Of a stretch of DNA of 64,000 nucleotides, positions 1 to 7,310 are shown piece by piece; positions within the stretch are counted from its first letter, which is position 1, and each line of letters starts with the position of its first letter. Location of the stretch: NCBI RefSeq assembly GCF_900106765.1, contig NZ_FNNG01000013.1, positions 1 to 64,000 of the forward strand, written 5' to 3'. This stretch comes from Tepidimicrobium xylanilyticum. Its GTDB lineage: Bacteria; Bacillota; Clostridia; Tissierellales; Tepidimicrobiaceae. The translations under genes were made by a program, and so were the position numbers. A model generated the notes under the pieces. The model had not been told where the DNA came from. It searched no databases and saw only the letters and a program-made list of their open reading frames with translations.

Positions 1-99
1 ATGATTCTTGAAAAAAATATTAAACAATATGAAGAAAACTTTGGAGAAATAAACGTTAGTGATAATTTCTTAAAAAGCCTTAATTTATTGGAGGAATAA
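1..99 (+). CDS. C-terminal end of an unidentified ORF
   Basis: An open frame runs from the window edge to a TAA at 97-99 and ends with residues SLNLLEE. An ATG sits at position 1, but no upstream sequence is visible, so it cannot be told whether this is a 32-residue peptide or the tail of a longer protein. The stop is followed three bases later by the next start, and the ribosome-binding site of that gene (GGAGGA) lies inside this one, so the two are probably co-transcribed. Function unknown. Confidence 0.4.
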   Translation: MILEKNIKQYEENFGEINVSDNFLKSLNLLEE

Positions 100-102
100 T
101 TA

Positions 103-564
103 ATGGCTACTGTAGAAGAATATATAGTAAAAAATAATATGGATTATAAATATGTAACTTATAATAAAGATTCTAGTCAAGTGTATATCTTGGACAATAA
201 ATCACTTAGGTTGTTACTTAATGGATTTTATAATGCTGGGTACATAAAATGTGTTAAAGACATATATAATTTATATGAGGAATCTTTAAATAGTTCCACC
301 CAATTTGGAGGTTATAATATGGATATAGATAGAATTTTGGATCATTTAGTTAAGTTAGATGATAAATATGATAAGAAAATAGATATGTTAAGTAATAAAC
401 TAGATAATGTAATAGATAGTTTAAATAAGCTAAATAGAGAAGTCGGAGAAATAAAAACAGATGTTGATAATATAGATAAAAGGAGTAGTTTTTGGAAATC
501 ATATATTATGGCTCCAATAATTACATCTGTAATAACAGCAATACTTGTAAAAATTATTGGCTAA
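103..564 (+). CDS. Hypothetical coiled-coil protein with C-terminal membrane anchor
   Basis: A protein of 153 residues that I do not recognise. Residues 1-60 are rich in Tyr and Asn with no known motif. Residues about 75-125 are a heptad-like Asp/Lys/Leu region predicted to form a coiled coil. Residues about 132-153 form one hydrophobic helix ending in LVKIIG. Coiled coil followed by a single C-terminal membrane span resembles the XhlA-type accessory proteins of phage lysis cassettes, but the N-terminal part is longer and no holin or endolysin is adjacent. A GGAGGA site precedes the ATG by 5-6 bases. It lies in the presumed skin-element cargo. Confidence 0.65.
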   Translation: MATVEEYIVKNNMDYKYVTYNKDSSQVYILDNKSLRLLLNGFYNAGYIKCVKDIYNLYEESLNSSTQFGGYNMDIDRILDHLVKLDDKYDKKIDMLSNKLDNVIDSLNKLNREVGEIKTDVDNIDKRSSFWKSYIMAPIITSVITAILVKIIG

Positions 565-674
565 TATGAAAAAGATTAAAAATATCATTGTTAATGATTT
601 TGATTTTTCCTTGTTAAACTATCAAATGTTCCCTAAGAATGTAGAGAGATCAGAATTATATATGGTATAAATAG

Positions 675-705
675 AGGTAGGGAAGCAAAATCCTACCTTT
701 TTTAT
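675..705 (+). terminator. Rho-independent terminator
   Basis: The 7-bp stem AGGTAGG (675-681) pairs with CCTACCT (692-698) around a 10-base loop and runs into a T-rich tract. It ends transcription coming from the coiled-coil gene before the LexA-like gene. Its stem is almost the same as that of the terminator at 1019-1052. Confidence 0.8.
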
Positions 706-713
706 TTAATCCC

Positions 714-742
714 TTTACACAGAACTTACGTTCGTATATAAT
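714..742 (+). promoter_or_regulatory. Vegetative promoter with embedded LexA (SOS) box
   Basis: TTTACA (714-719) and TATAAT (737-742) are separated by 17 bases, a near-consensus sigma-A promoter. The spacer contains GAAC-TTAC-GTTC at 722-733, a perfect half-site palindrome of the Gram-positive LexA (DinR) box GAAC-N4-GTTC. A repressor bound there would block RNA polymerase directly. The downstream gene encodes a LexA-type DNA-binding domain, so autorepression, or repression by the host LexA, is the natural reading. Confidence 0.85.
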
Positions 743-763
743 ATGTTTAAAGGGGGAATGACC

Positions 764-967
764 ATGCTAAATGAAAAAGAATCTAAACTATTTGATGCTA
801 TCGTAAAATACATAGATGAAAATGGATATAGTCCATCTGTAAGAGAGTTAAGTGAAATTGTAGGTTTTAAGTCTACAAGTACAGTTCATAGATATTTAAG
901 TAAGTTGGAGGAAAAAGGATATATTGAGAGAAGAGAGAATAGCCCAAGAGCATTAAGGGTTTTATAA
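764..967 (+). CDS. LexA DNA-binding-domain-only repressor
   Basis: The 67-residue protein matches the N-terminal winged HTH of LexA over its whole length: ESKLFDAIVKYIDENGYSPS, then VRELSEIVGFKSTSTVHRYL and LEEKGYIERRENSPRALRV. It stops where LexA continues into the cleavage site and the Ser-Lys peptidase domain, so it cannot self-cleave. An upstream in-frame ATG at 743 overlaps the promoter and ribosome-binding site; AAAGGGGG followed by the ATG at 764 is the better start. It sits under its own SOS box. A small uncleavable LexA-like domain could compete with host LexA at SOS boxes or shut its own operon. It is probably skin-element cargo. Confidence 0.85.
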   Translation: MLNEKESKLFDAIVKYIDENGYSPSVRELSEIVGFKSTSTVHRYLSKLEEKGYIERRENSPRALRVL

Positions 968-1018
968 GACATTTAAATCATATTCATTCATTTGGCATTC
1001 ATAAGTTATATAGATTAT

Positions 1019-1052
1019 AGAGGTAGAATATTATAAATCCTACCTCTTTTTT
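1019..1052 (+). terminator. Rho-independent terminator
   Basis: The 8-bp stem AGAGGTAG (1019-1026) pairs with CTACCTCT (1040-1047) across a 13-base AT-rich loop and is followed by a run of T. It ends the monocistronic LexA-like transcript. Confidence 0.85.
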
Positions 1053-1275
1053 ATTCATACGAAAAAAAACGACCTTTAATTTTCTCCTACAACGAAAAAT
1101 AAAAGATATAGCTATATTTTACATATATATTTTATAAAAAGCCTAAAAATGGCTAACACAAAGTCAGGTATTGAATTACGACCAATAACATCAAATAAAA
1201 TATAAAAAGTTGGTTTTTATATCTATAATTGTTCTAAAGAAAAAGAAAATAAAAGTATGTTGTATTGTGGTTATT
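1053..1275. other. Intergenic stretch without recognisable genes
   Basis: With the preceding terminator, about 300 bases here lack a gene. The sequence is very AT-rich and has stops in all frames. I see no convincing RNA structure beyond the short pair GCC-TAAAAAT-GGC near 1141. It lies between the LexA-like gene and the converging HTH pseudogene. Confidence 0.4.
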
Positions 1276-1647
1276 TCATGGGAAATACTTTAATAATTTC
1301 ATATAGTTTTTCCAAGTCGGATATTCTTTCTCTGCTTCTCATTTTGAAATTGTTTTTCTGTGGACTTGCAACAAACTACCTAAGCCTTTTTGAGTTAAAT
1401 TAAACTTAATTCTTAATTGTTTAATTTTCTTACCGTAATCGCTACTAATAAATCTAAAATAATCATCATATATGATGGTAGGATTTACTCCAAGTGCATG
1501 TGATATTTTATCAATAATATTTATAGAATGTTCTACTAAATTGTTTTCATATCTGATAATAGTAGCTCTATCTAATCCAGCCTTTACTGCAAGTTCTTCT
1601 TGTTTCATATTGTTTAATAATCTATAATATTTAATACGGAAGCCTAT
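1276..1647 (-). pseudogene. Decayed tandem-HTH (XRE family) regulator
   Basis: The intact open part (1339-1608) encodes 89 residues with one full Cro/CI-type HTH (KQEELAVKAGLDRATIIRYE) and most of a second (LTQKGLGSLLQVHRKTISK). The frame stops at a TGA (1339-1341) exactly where the family has Trp in the SKWE motif. Reading through gives EAEKEYPTWKNYMKLLKYFP and a second stop at 1276-1278. Upstream of the internal ATG at 1608, the frame continues with helix-1-like residues IGFRIKYYRLLNN, but no ATG, GTG or TTG start exists before the stop at 1729-1731. The gene therefore appears to have lost both its start and a Trp codon. Recoding is possible but unlikely. Confidence 0.65.
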
Positions 1648-1719
1648 TGTAGGTAAATCTGAAGTGGATTTAAGTAAATTTTGGCTATGATGAAATGTTT
1701 CCGTAATGTTACTATTGCT

Positions 1720-1724
1720 AATGA
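1720..1724 (+). other. Putative skin-element crossover core (AATGA) in sigK
   Basis: AATGA at 1720-1724 encodes the Asn-Glu of the conserved sigma-K motif ENEILM. Everything downstream aligns with sigma-K, and the residues just upstream (FRNVTIA) do not. In B. subtilis the skin element recombines within the same five bases at the same codons. This is therefore the likely attachment site of the element end. Confidence 0.65.
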
Positions 1725-2079
1725 AATTTTAATGACCATGAGATCTAATAAAAAATCCAAAGGAGAAGTTTCTTTACAGGAGCCTATAGGTATTGATAAA
1801 GAAGGTAATGAAATATCCTTATTAGATATATTAGGTACTGATACAGATCATATATTAGATGAAGTTCATTTAAAGCTGCAAACTAAAAGATTGTATAATG
1901 CTATTAATAAGGTATTGAAAGATAGAGAAAGGAAGATACTTGAATTAAGATATGGATTGACGGATGGAGGTTGCAGGACTCAAAGGGAAATAGCTTCAAT
2001 GCTAGGAATATCCAGATCTTACGTATCTAGGATAGAAAAACGAGCTTTAGAAAAGCTTAGCAAAGCTTTAAATAGTTAA
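1720..2079 (+). pseudogene. sigK: 3' half of interrupted sigma-K gene (spoIIIC-like)
   Basis: The frame encodes about 119 residues covering the end of region 2, region 3 and region 4 of a sporulation sigma factor. EVSLQEPIGIDKEGNEISLL followed by DILGTD is diagnostic of sigma-K rather than sigma-E. ILELRYGL and the region 4 HTH TQREIASMLGISRSYVSRIE follow. An apparent TTG start at 1681 has no ribosome-binding site and reads through non-sigma sequence, so this half is probably not translated alone. It becomes functional once joined to the 5' half by excision of the intervening DNA in the mother cell. Sigma-K then directs late coat and mother-cell lysis genes. Confidence 0.85.
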
Positions 2080-2109
2080 TGCCAAGTTGTTTGCTGAACA
2101 TGCAATTTA

Positions 2110-2814
2110 CTATTCTATTAGATTTAGTAATTCTGAAATGGTGACAAATTTGTAACCTCGGTTTATAAGTTCAGGAATTATTATTTTTAATGCTTCAACT
2201 GTATTACTTTTGTTATAATAGACATAATCATGAAATAGAATAATGTCGCCATTTTTGATACTTGATAGTGTAGTATTTACTATTTCATCTACTTCAGGAT
2301 TACTCCAATCTTTGGAATCCTGATGAGATGACCATAAGACCATTATTGAGTTATCCATTTCCATTATATCTAAAGCTTGGCTATCGAAAGACCCGTAAGG
2401 AGGCCTAAAAAGCTTTGGCCTATTATTAACTAGATTTTCAATAATTTCCTGGGTTTTTTTATATTCCTCATACAGTATCTTTTTAGATACACTTTTAGCA
2501 TCTACATGAGAGTAAGTATGATTTCCTATCTCATGGCCTTCCTGCCATTGTCTAATGATTATTTCTGGATATGCTTCTGCGAATTTTCCTAAAACGAAAA
2601 AGGTGGCTTTTATATCATATTCCTTTAATATATCCAGAATTTCATTAGTAAATTTAGGATGAGGTCCATCATCGAAAGTTAGGGCAATAACTTTCTCATT
2701 TTTTGGTCCCTGGTTTACTATTCTTCCATATCTATTACTACATGCATTAACTGAAATAGACGAGAAGTATAATGTCAAACTGGCTAGTAAAAAAAAATAG
2801 TTGATTTTTTTCAT
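2110..2814 (-). CDS. Secreted polysaccharide deacetylase (NodB family, PdaB-like)
   Basis: A 234-residue protein with an N-terminal signal sequence (hydrophobic residues 5-22) and a NodB deacetylase domain from about residue 40. All five family motifs are visible: TFDDGP, HTYSH, RPPYG, DSKDW and LFHD. The Asp and two His residues bind the metal, and the other Asp/His pair are the catalytic base and acid. Such enzymes remove N-acetyl groups from peptidoglycan or chitin-like glycans, in spore formers often during cortex maturation. AGGGGG precedes the ATG on the minus strand. It lies downstream of the YhcN/YlaJ lipoprotein in the same direction and may share its transcript. Confidence 0.88.
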   Translation of the reverse strand: MKKINYFFLLASLTLYFSSISVNACSNRYGRIVNQGPKNEKVIALTFDDGPHPKFTNEILDILKEYDIKATFFVLGKFAEAYPEIIIRQWQEGHEIGNHTYSHVDAKSVSKKILYEEYKKTQEIIENLVNNRPKLFRPPYGSFDSQALDIMEMDNSIMVLWSSHQDSKDWSNPEVDEIVNTTLSSIKNGDIILFHDYVYYNKSNTVEALKIIIPELINRGYKFVTISELLNLIE

Positions 2815-2854
2815 TTCTTTTCCCCCTAAAAAGTTTGTAATGATTATGTAGGAG

Positions 2855-2881
2855 GATAAATCCGGGAAATCCGGATTTATC
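2855..2881 (-). other. Stem-loop between yhcN-like gene and deacetylase
   Basis: An 11-bp perfect stem, GATAAATCCGG (2855-2865) with CCGGATTTATC (2871-2881), encloses a 5-base loop and includes the stop codon of the lipoprotein gene. No T-tract follows in the minus direction, so it is more likely a partial terminator or an mRNA-processing or stability element than a full stop. Confidence 0.6.
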
Positions 2882-3491
2882 TTGTTGGGGATATTCTCCT
2901 TAATATTTCCTGAAATTGTCTTGCGAAACCAGTTATAGGCCTTCCTTCACGAATATCCTTCGCCATATTAGATATTCTAGTAAATAGATCGGGATCTGCT
3001 GTTACGCTGACATTTGTAATATTATTATCCATATCTTTAACAATATTTTCGATTTTTATTTTCAAGTTTTCAGACATTTTTCCTTCAAAATTATCGTTTA
3101 TATCTACCCCAACAATGGCAGTATCACCACTTAACAATACTGAACACCTGTTAACTTCGTTTAAATTAGTAATTCTTCTTGCAATGGCGTTAGCTCGGGT
3201 AGACATATTATTCATACTGTTATCAAGCATATTATTATCAAGCATATTGCTATCCATATTTCTTACCAAGTTATCATCATTAATTCTGTTTCTATCGGTT
3301 ATTAGGTTAGTATTTCTTCTATTAATTCCGAGCATATTATTGTTTCTTCTTAAGCCTAAATCATTATTAGTTGTATTACGTCCTATTCTTGTTTGCGTTC
3401 CAGGACGATTAACTGTGCAACCAATTGTAATTAAAACTAAAGCGAGAACCAAGGGAAAAAATAATATTTTATTTTTTTTCAAAATATCCAC
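2877..3491 (-). CDS. YhcN/YlaJ family sporulation lipoprotein
   Basis: A 204-residue lipoprotein. It has a short basic N-terminus, a hydrophobic helix and a lipobox ending ITIGC at residue 25. Residues about 27-100 are a low-complexity segment rich in Asn, Arg, Met and Asp with repeats of the type DNNMLDN. Residues about 100-200 form the YhcN/YlaJ domain (ANAIARRITNLNEVNRCSVL and VSADP-like TADPDLF). Family members are made in the forespore and sit in the inner spore membrane, with roles in spore outgrowth. GGAGGTGG lies 6-7 bases before the ATG. It is divergent from aroE. Confidence 0.85.
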   Translation of the reverse strand: MDILKKNKILFFPLVLALVLITIGCTVNRPGTQTRIGRNTTNNDLGLRRNNNMLGINRRNTNLITDRNRINDDNLVRNMDSNMLDNNMLDNSMNNMSTRANAIARRITNLNEVNRCSVLLSGDTAIVGVDINDNFEGKMSENLKIKIENIVKDMDNNITNVSVTADPDLFTRISNMAKDIREGRPITGFARQFQEILRRISPTR

Positions 3492-3618
3492 CTCCTAAAT
3501 CTATTTTTGCTTTTTTAAGTTTTTTTATTAAGGTTAATTTTTTTAATATATGTATAAAGAAGGAATAAATCATCATAACTGATCTTATCATAATTGATAA
3601 TAAAATTCTAAATCATTA

Positions 3619-3627
3619 TGTTATAAT
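3619..3627 (+). promoter_or_regulatory. Extended -10 promoter for aroE
   Basis: TG-T-TATAAT at 3619-3627 is an extended -10 element about 28 bases before the aroE start. No good -35 lies at 17 bases, which is usual for extended -10 promoters. It would drive aroE and possibly the pilus genes behind it. Confidence 0.55.
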
Positions 3628-3654
3628 ATAATTGCACACAAAGGAGGGAGATCA

Positions 3655-4521
3655 ATGAAAACTATTAAAGATAAAGATATTTATTGCTTAATTGGCAATC
3701 CTGTATCGAAATCCTTATCACCAATAATTCATAATAGTTACTTCGAATTGATAGGAGAAAATAGCATATATTTCACATTTGAGATAAAAGAAGAAGAATT
3801 GGAATTAATTCTCGAAGCTTTCAAAATTTTAAACGTAAAGGGTTTTAATGTTACAATACCTCATAAGATCACTATAATAAACTACTTAGATGAGGTATCT
3901 GAAAATGTAAAGGTTTTAGGAGCTGTGAATACTGTAAGAAATCTGAATGGTAAATTAATAGGTTTTAATACTGATGGAAAAGGATTTTTAAAATCTTTGG
4001 AAATGGAAAAAATCGATGTAAAAGATAAAAAAATATTGGTATTAGGTGCAGGAGGAGCTGCTAATGCAATTTCTGTTTCATTAGCTATGGAGGGTGTAAA
4101 GAGTATAATTATTGCAAATAGAACTATATCTAAAGCTGAAACTTTATCGGATAGAATATCTTCATATTTTCCTAAAATTGAAGTTAAATATGACTCCTTA
4201 AAATTGGAAAACGTAAAGAAGAAAGAAGTTGATATGATTGTTAACTGTACTTCCGTTGGAATGTATCCAAATCAAACTGAAAGCCCTATAGATATTGAGG
4301 GGTTCAAGGAAAACTTAATAGTATATGACATAATTTATAAACCAAAAAAAACAAGGTTATTACAATTAGCTGAATTTAAGGGTTATAAAACTATTAACGG
4401 AATTTCAATGTTAATAAATCAGGGATTATGTAGTCAGGAAATATGGCTTGGGAAAAAAGATTTATTTTTTCTAGAAAATTTTGAAAAAATTAGGAGGATT
4501 TTAAAAAACTACATAGAATAA
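3655..4521 (+). CDS. aroE: Shikimate dehydrogenase
   Basis: A 288-residue enzyme of the usual length. It reduces 3-dehydroshikimate to shikimate with NADPH, the fourth step to chorismate. Visible motifs are the shikimate-binding SKSLSP near residue 20, NVTIPHK with the catalytic Lys, GAVNTV, NTDGKGF with the catalytic Asp, the Rossmann loop GAGGAANAI, the NRT cofactor site, NCTSVGM, and NGISMLINQG near the end. AAAGGAGGG precedes the ATG. The next aromatic pathway genes, aroK and aroQ, lie 13 kb away beyond the pilus cluster. Confidence 0.95.
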   Translation: MKTIKDKDIYCLIGNPVSKSLSPIIHNSYFELIGENSIYFTFEIKEEELELILEAFKILNVKGFNVTIPHKITIINYLDEVSENVKVLGAVNTVRNLNGKLIGFNTDGKGFLKSLEMEKIDVKDKKILVLGAGGAANAISVSLAMEGVKSIIIANRTISKAETLSDRISSYFPKIEVKYDSLKLENVKKKEVDMIVNCTSVGMYPNQTESPIDIEGFKENLIVYDIIYKPKKTRLLQLAEFKGYKTINGISMLINQGLCSQEIWLGKKDLFFLENFEKIRRILKNYIE

Positions 4522-4553
4522 TACTATTGTATATATTAAATAAAGGTGTAATT

Positions 4554-6233
4554 ATGAGGAAATATGAATTTAAATTAAGAGAATCTTTTTTATACTCTGA
4601 TAAAATTACAGAGGAACAACTTAATGACACTTTAATAAGACAAGAAAATAATCAAAAAAATCGTGAAACTATTATAGCGAAAGGATTAGGTGAAGGGAAA
4701 GGCCTTTTAGAAGTATTAGAAGATGAACTAGGTATACCATATATTGATTTAGAAAAGTATATGATAAAATCTGAAATAGTTCTCAAAATACCTGAAACCA
4801 TTGCTAGAAGATATGATTTAATAGCAATTGATTTAAAAGATAATTTGCTTATGATTGCTATGGCAGATCCCCTTAACATATTTGCAATAGATGATGTAAA
4901 ACTACATACTCAATACGAAATACAACCTGTAATGTCAAATAGGAAAAGTATTAGAAAATATATTGACAAATATTACAAAAAGGGTGTATCGGAAAAGCTG
5001 ATAGAAGAATTTTCAAGCAATCATAAATATGACGATATTGAAGGTATAGACGAGGAAGAATTATTAGAAATTAGGTCTGCACCAGTAGTTAAATTGCTAA
5101 ATTCTATAATAGAACGAGCCATTGAGTTGAAAGCCAGCGACATTCATATTGAGCCCTCTGAAGATATTATACGAATAAGGTTTAGGATTGATGGGGACCT
5201 AAATGAAATTTTGAGATTATCCATTAATATTTATTCGGCTTTAATCACAAGGATTAAGATTATGGGGCAAATGAATATTGCTGAAAAGAGGATACCTCAA
5301 GACGGTAGGGTTGATATAAAATTTAACGGTAAAGAGATAGATTTGCGAATATCTACGATGCCAACTATACATGGAGAAAAGATAGTTATAAGGATTTTAG
5401 ATAGGGAGAATTTTTTCTTTACAAAATCTGAATTAGGGCTTAATGAAGAAAACTTGAAATTATTTAATAAGATACTTAAGCAACCCTACGGCATTGTACT
5501 AACGACCGGACCAACTGGATGTGGCAAGACTTCAACGTTATACGCGATCTTAAAGGAGTTGAATAACATTGAAAAGAATATAATAACCATAGAAGACCCT
5601 GTAGAATACAAATTGGAAGGCATAAACCAAGTTCAAGTAAATGTTAAAGCAGGATTAACTTTTGCTAGTGGTTTAAGGTCTATTCTTAGACAAGATCCAG
5701 ATATAATCATGATAGGTGAAATTAGAGATACTGAAACAGCTAAAATTGCAACGCGTGCCGCGATAACAGGCCATTTAGTCCTTTCTACCCTTCATACAAA
5801 TGATAGTCCTTCATCTATTATCAGATTAATAGATATGGGGATAGAACCATACTTGGTATCCTCAGCAGTAATTGGAGTTATTTCACAAAGACTGATAAAA
5901 AAATTATGTCCTAATTGTAAAATTTCTTATGAAGCAAATCTATCTGAAAAGTCATTATTAGGTATAGATCAGAAAGAGTCTGTTATTCTTTATAAAGCAA
6001 AAGGATGTAATGAATGTAATAATGGCTTTATTGGCAGAAGAGCTGTACATGAGATAATGTTGGTAAACGAAAGTATGAGAGAATTGATTTCTAAAGGTGC
6101 AAGCGTTGATAAGCTGAGAATCGAGGCTATAAATTCTGGTATGACCACCTTATTGAATAACTCAATCAAATTAGCCATAGAAGGTGTTTCTACTTTAGAA
6201 GAATGTCTAAAAGCAGGCTATACTTTGGGGTAG
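4554..6233 (+). CDS. pilB: Type IV pilus assembly ATPase PilB
   Basis: The extension motor of the pilus, a cytoplasmic hexameric ATPase that powers addition of pilins. From the ATG at 4554 it has 559 residues; an earlier in-frame ATG at 4527 lacks a ribosome-binding site, while AAAGGTG sits before 4554. The N-terminal third is an MshEN-like domain. The C-terminal part has Walker A GPTGCGKTS, the Asp box, Walker B DPDIIMIGEIRD, and the His box around TGHLVLSTLHTND. A zinc tetracysteine motif follows: CPNC and, about 40 residues later, CNEC. It starts 32 bases after aroE and is followed by pilT after 10 bases. Confidence 0.95.
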   Translation: MRKYEFKLRESFLYSDKITEEQLNDTLIRQENNQKNRETIIAKGLGEGKGLLEVLEDELGIPYIDLEKYMIKSEIVLKIPETIARRYDLIAIDLKDNLLMIAMADPLNIFAIDDVKLHTQYEIQPVMSNRKSIRKYIDKYYKKGVSEKLIEEFSSNHKYDDIEGIDEEELLEIRSAPVVKLLNSIIERAIELKASDIHIEPSEDIIRIRFRIDGDLNEILRLSINIYSALITRIKIMGQMNIAEKRIPQDGRVDIKFNGKEIDLRISTMPTIHGEKIVIRILDRENFFFTKSELGLNEENLKLFNKILKQPYGIVLTTGPTGCGKTSTLYAILKELNNIEKNIITIEDPVEYKLEGINQVQVNVKAGLTFASGLRSILRQDPDIIMIGEIRDTETAKIATRAAITGHLVLSTLHTNDSPSSIIRLIDMGIEPYLVSSAVIGVISQRLIKKLCPNCKISYEANLSEKSLLGIDQKESVILYKAKGCNECNNGFIGRRAVHEIMLVNESMRELISKGASVDKLRIEAINSGMTTLLNNSIKLAIEGVSTLEECLKAGYTLG

Positions 6234-6243
6234 GAGGAAGAGA

Positions 6244-7296
6244 ATGGATTTATTAGAATTAATCAGATTTGGGGTTAATGAAGGAGCATCAGACATTCAT
6301 CTTACTGTTGGAATCCCTCCTTCCATGAGGGTTCATGGCTCTTTGGTCCATTTAAACGAAAGATCGCTAGATTCAGAAGATATAGAGAATTTAATTAGAC
6401 AGATACTAAGTAATAAGGAGCTAAAAGAGTTGGAACAGAAGGGGCATATAGATATATCTTATTCTTCACAAGGTATTGGCCATTTTCGTATAAATGCATA
6501 TAAGCAAAGAAATAGCTATGCAATGGCTATTAGGGTAATTCCATTAGAAGTTCCCACTATTGACGAATTAGGACTACCGGCTATTGTAAAGAATATAACA
6601 AGGTTTCCAAGAGGTTTAATACTTGTCACTGGACCTGCTGGTTGCGGTAAATCTACTACTTTAGCTTCTATGATCAACTTGATAAATGAAGAAAGAAATT
6701 GCCATATAATCACCTTAGAAGATCCAATTGAGTTTTTACATACACATAAAAAAAGTATCGTAAATCAAAGGGAAATTGGTAGGGATACCTGCAGTTTTTC
6801 CAATGCTCTAAGTGCAGCTTTAAGGCAGGATCCAGATGTAATCATGGTTGGAGAGATGAGAGATTTAAATACTATTAGTATTGTTCTTACTGCTGCTGAA
6901 ACTGGTCACCTAATATTATCAACTCTGCACACTATTGGTGCAGCAAAAACAATAGACCGTATTATAGATGTTTTTCCACCGTATCAGCAAAAACAAATTA
7001 GAGTTCAGTTGTCTTCAGTAATACAAGCTATAATATCTCAGCAATTGTTGCCTAGGACTGAAGGAGGTAGGAGAGTTGTAGCTTCGGAAATAATGATAGC
7101 TACTCATGCAATAAGAAACTTGATAAGGGAAGAAAAAACATATCAAATAGATACAATAATACAAACAAGTAAGCAGCAGGGAATGCAAACTATGGATGAT
7201 TGCCTATTAGATTTTTATAGGAGAGGGGTTATTTCTAGAGAAACTCTAATAAGACAAGCAATGGATATGGATTATGTACGAAAGTACATAATATAA
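6244..7296 (+). CDS. pilT: Type IV pilus retraction ATPase PilT
   Basis: A 350-residue hexameric ATPase that powers pilus disassembly for twitching, DNA uptake or surface sensing. It has Walker A GPAGCGKST near residue 130, Walker B DPDVIMVGEMRD, and the His box TGHLILSTLHT. The C-terminal AIRNLIRE signature is specific for PilT and needed for retraction. It lacks the tetracysteine motif of PilB. GGAGGAAGAG precedes the ATG. Having both pilB and pilT means the pilus is probably dynamic, not a one-way secretion pseudopilus. Confidence 0.95.
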   Translation: MDLLELIRFGVNEGASDIHLTVGIPPSMRVHGSLVHLNERSLDSEDIENLIRQILSNKELKELEQKGHIDISYSSQGIGHFRINAYKQRNSYAMAIRVIPLEVPTIDELGLPAIVKNITRFPRGLILVTGPAGCGKSTTLASMINLINEERNCHIITLEDPIEFLHTHKKSIVNQREIGRDTCSFSNALSAALRQDPDVIMVGEMRDLNTISIVLTAAETGHLILSTLHTIGAAKTIDRIIDVFPPYQQKQIRVQLSSVIQAIISQQLLPRTEGGRRVVASEIMIATHAIRNLIREEKTYQIDTIIQTSKQQGMQTMDDCLLDFYRRGVISRETLIRQAMDMDYVRKYII

Positions 7297-7310
7297 GGTG
7301 GTGGTTTACA

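Larger units (their letters stand above)
1..1724. mobile_element. End of a skin-like element interrupting sigK
   Basis: The sequence to the right of 1720 encodes the C-terminal half of sporulation sigma factor K, beginning exactly at the Asn-Glu codons where the B. subtilis skin element joins the two gene halves. Sequence to the left is unrelated: a coiled-coil membrane protein, a LexA-type HTH protein and a broken HTH regulator, which is phage-like cargo. In families with such elements, a serine recombinase excises the DNA in the mother cell to rebuild sigK. The recombinase and the 5' half of sigK are not in the window and would lie upstream of position 1. What is seen is the half gene and the cargo; excision itself is inferred. 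Confidence 0.7.

Noticed and set aside
566-670. 34-codon ORF after the coiled-coil gene
   Set aside because: No ribosome-binding site and no recognisable motif; it overlaps the terminator region start only by chance.
1681-2079. Independent sigma factor gene starting at TTG 1681
   Set aside because: No ribosome-binding site, and residues before the Asn-Glu codons do not fit any sigma factor; better explained as the 3' half of an interrupted gene.
3115-3498. 127-codon plus-strand ORF opposite the spore lipoprotein
   Set aside because: Repeats of ILLSS type are the mirror of the Asn/Asp-rich repeat on the other strand; the lipoprotein has signal peptide, lipobox and ribosome-binding site.
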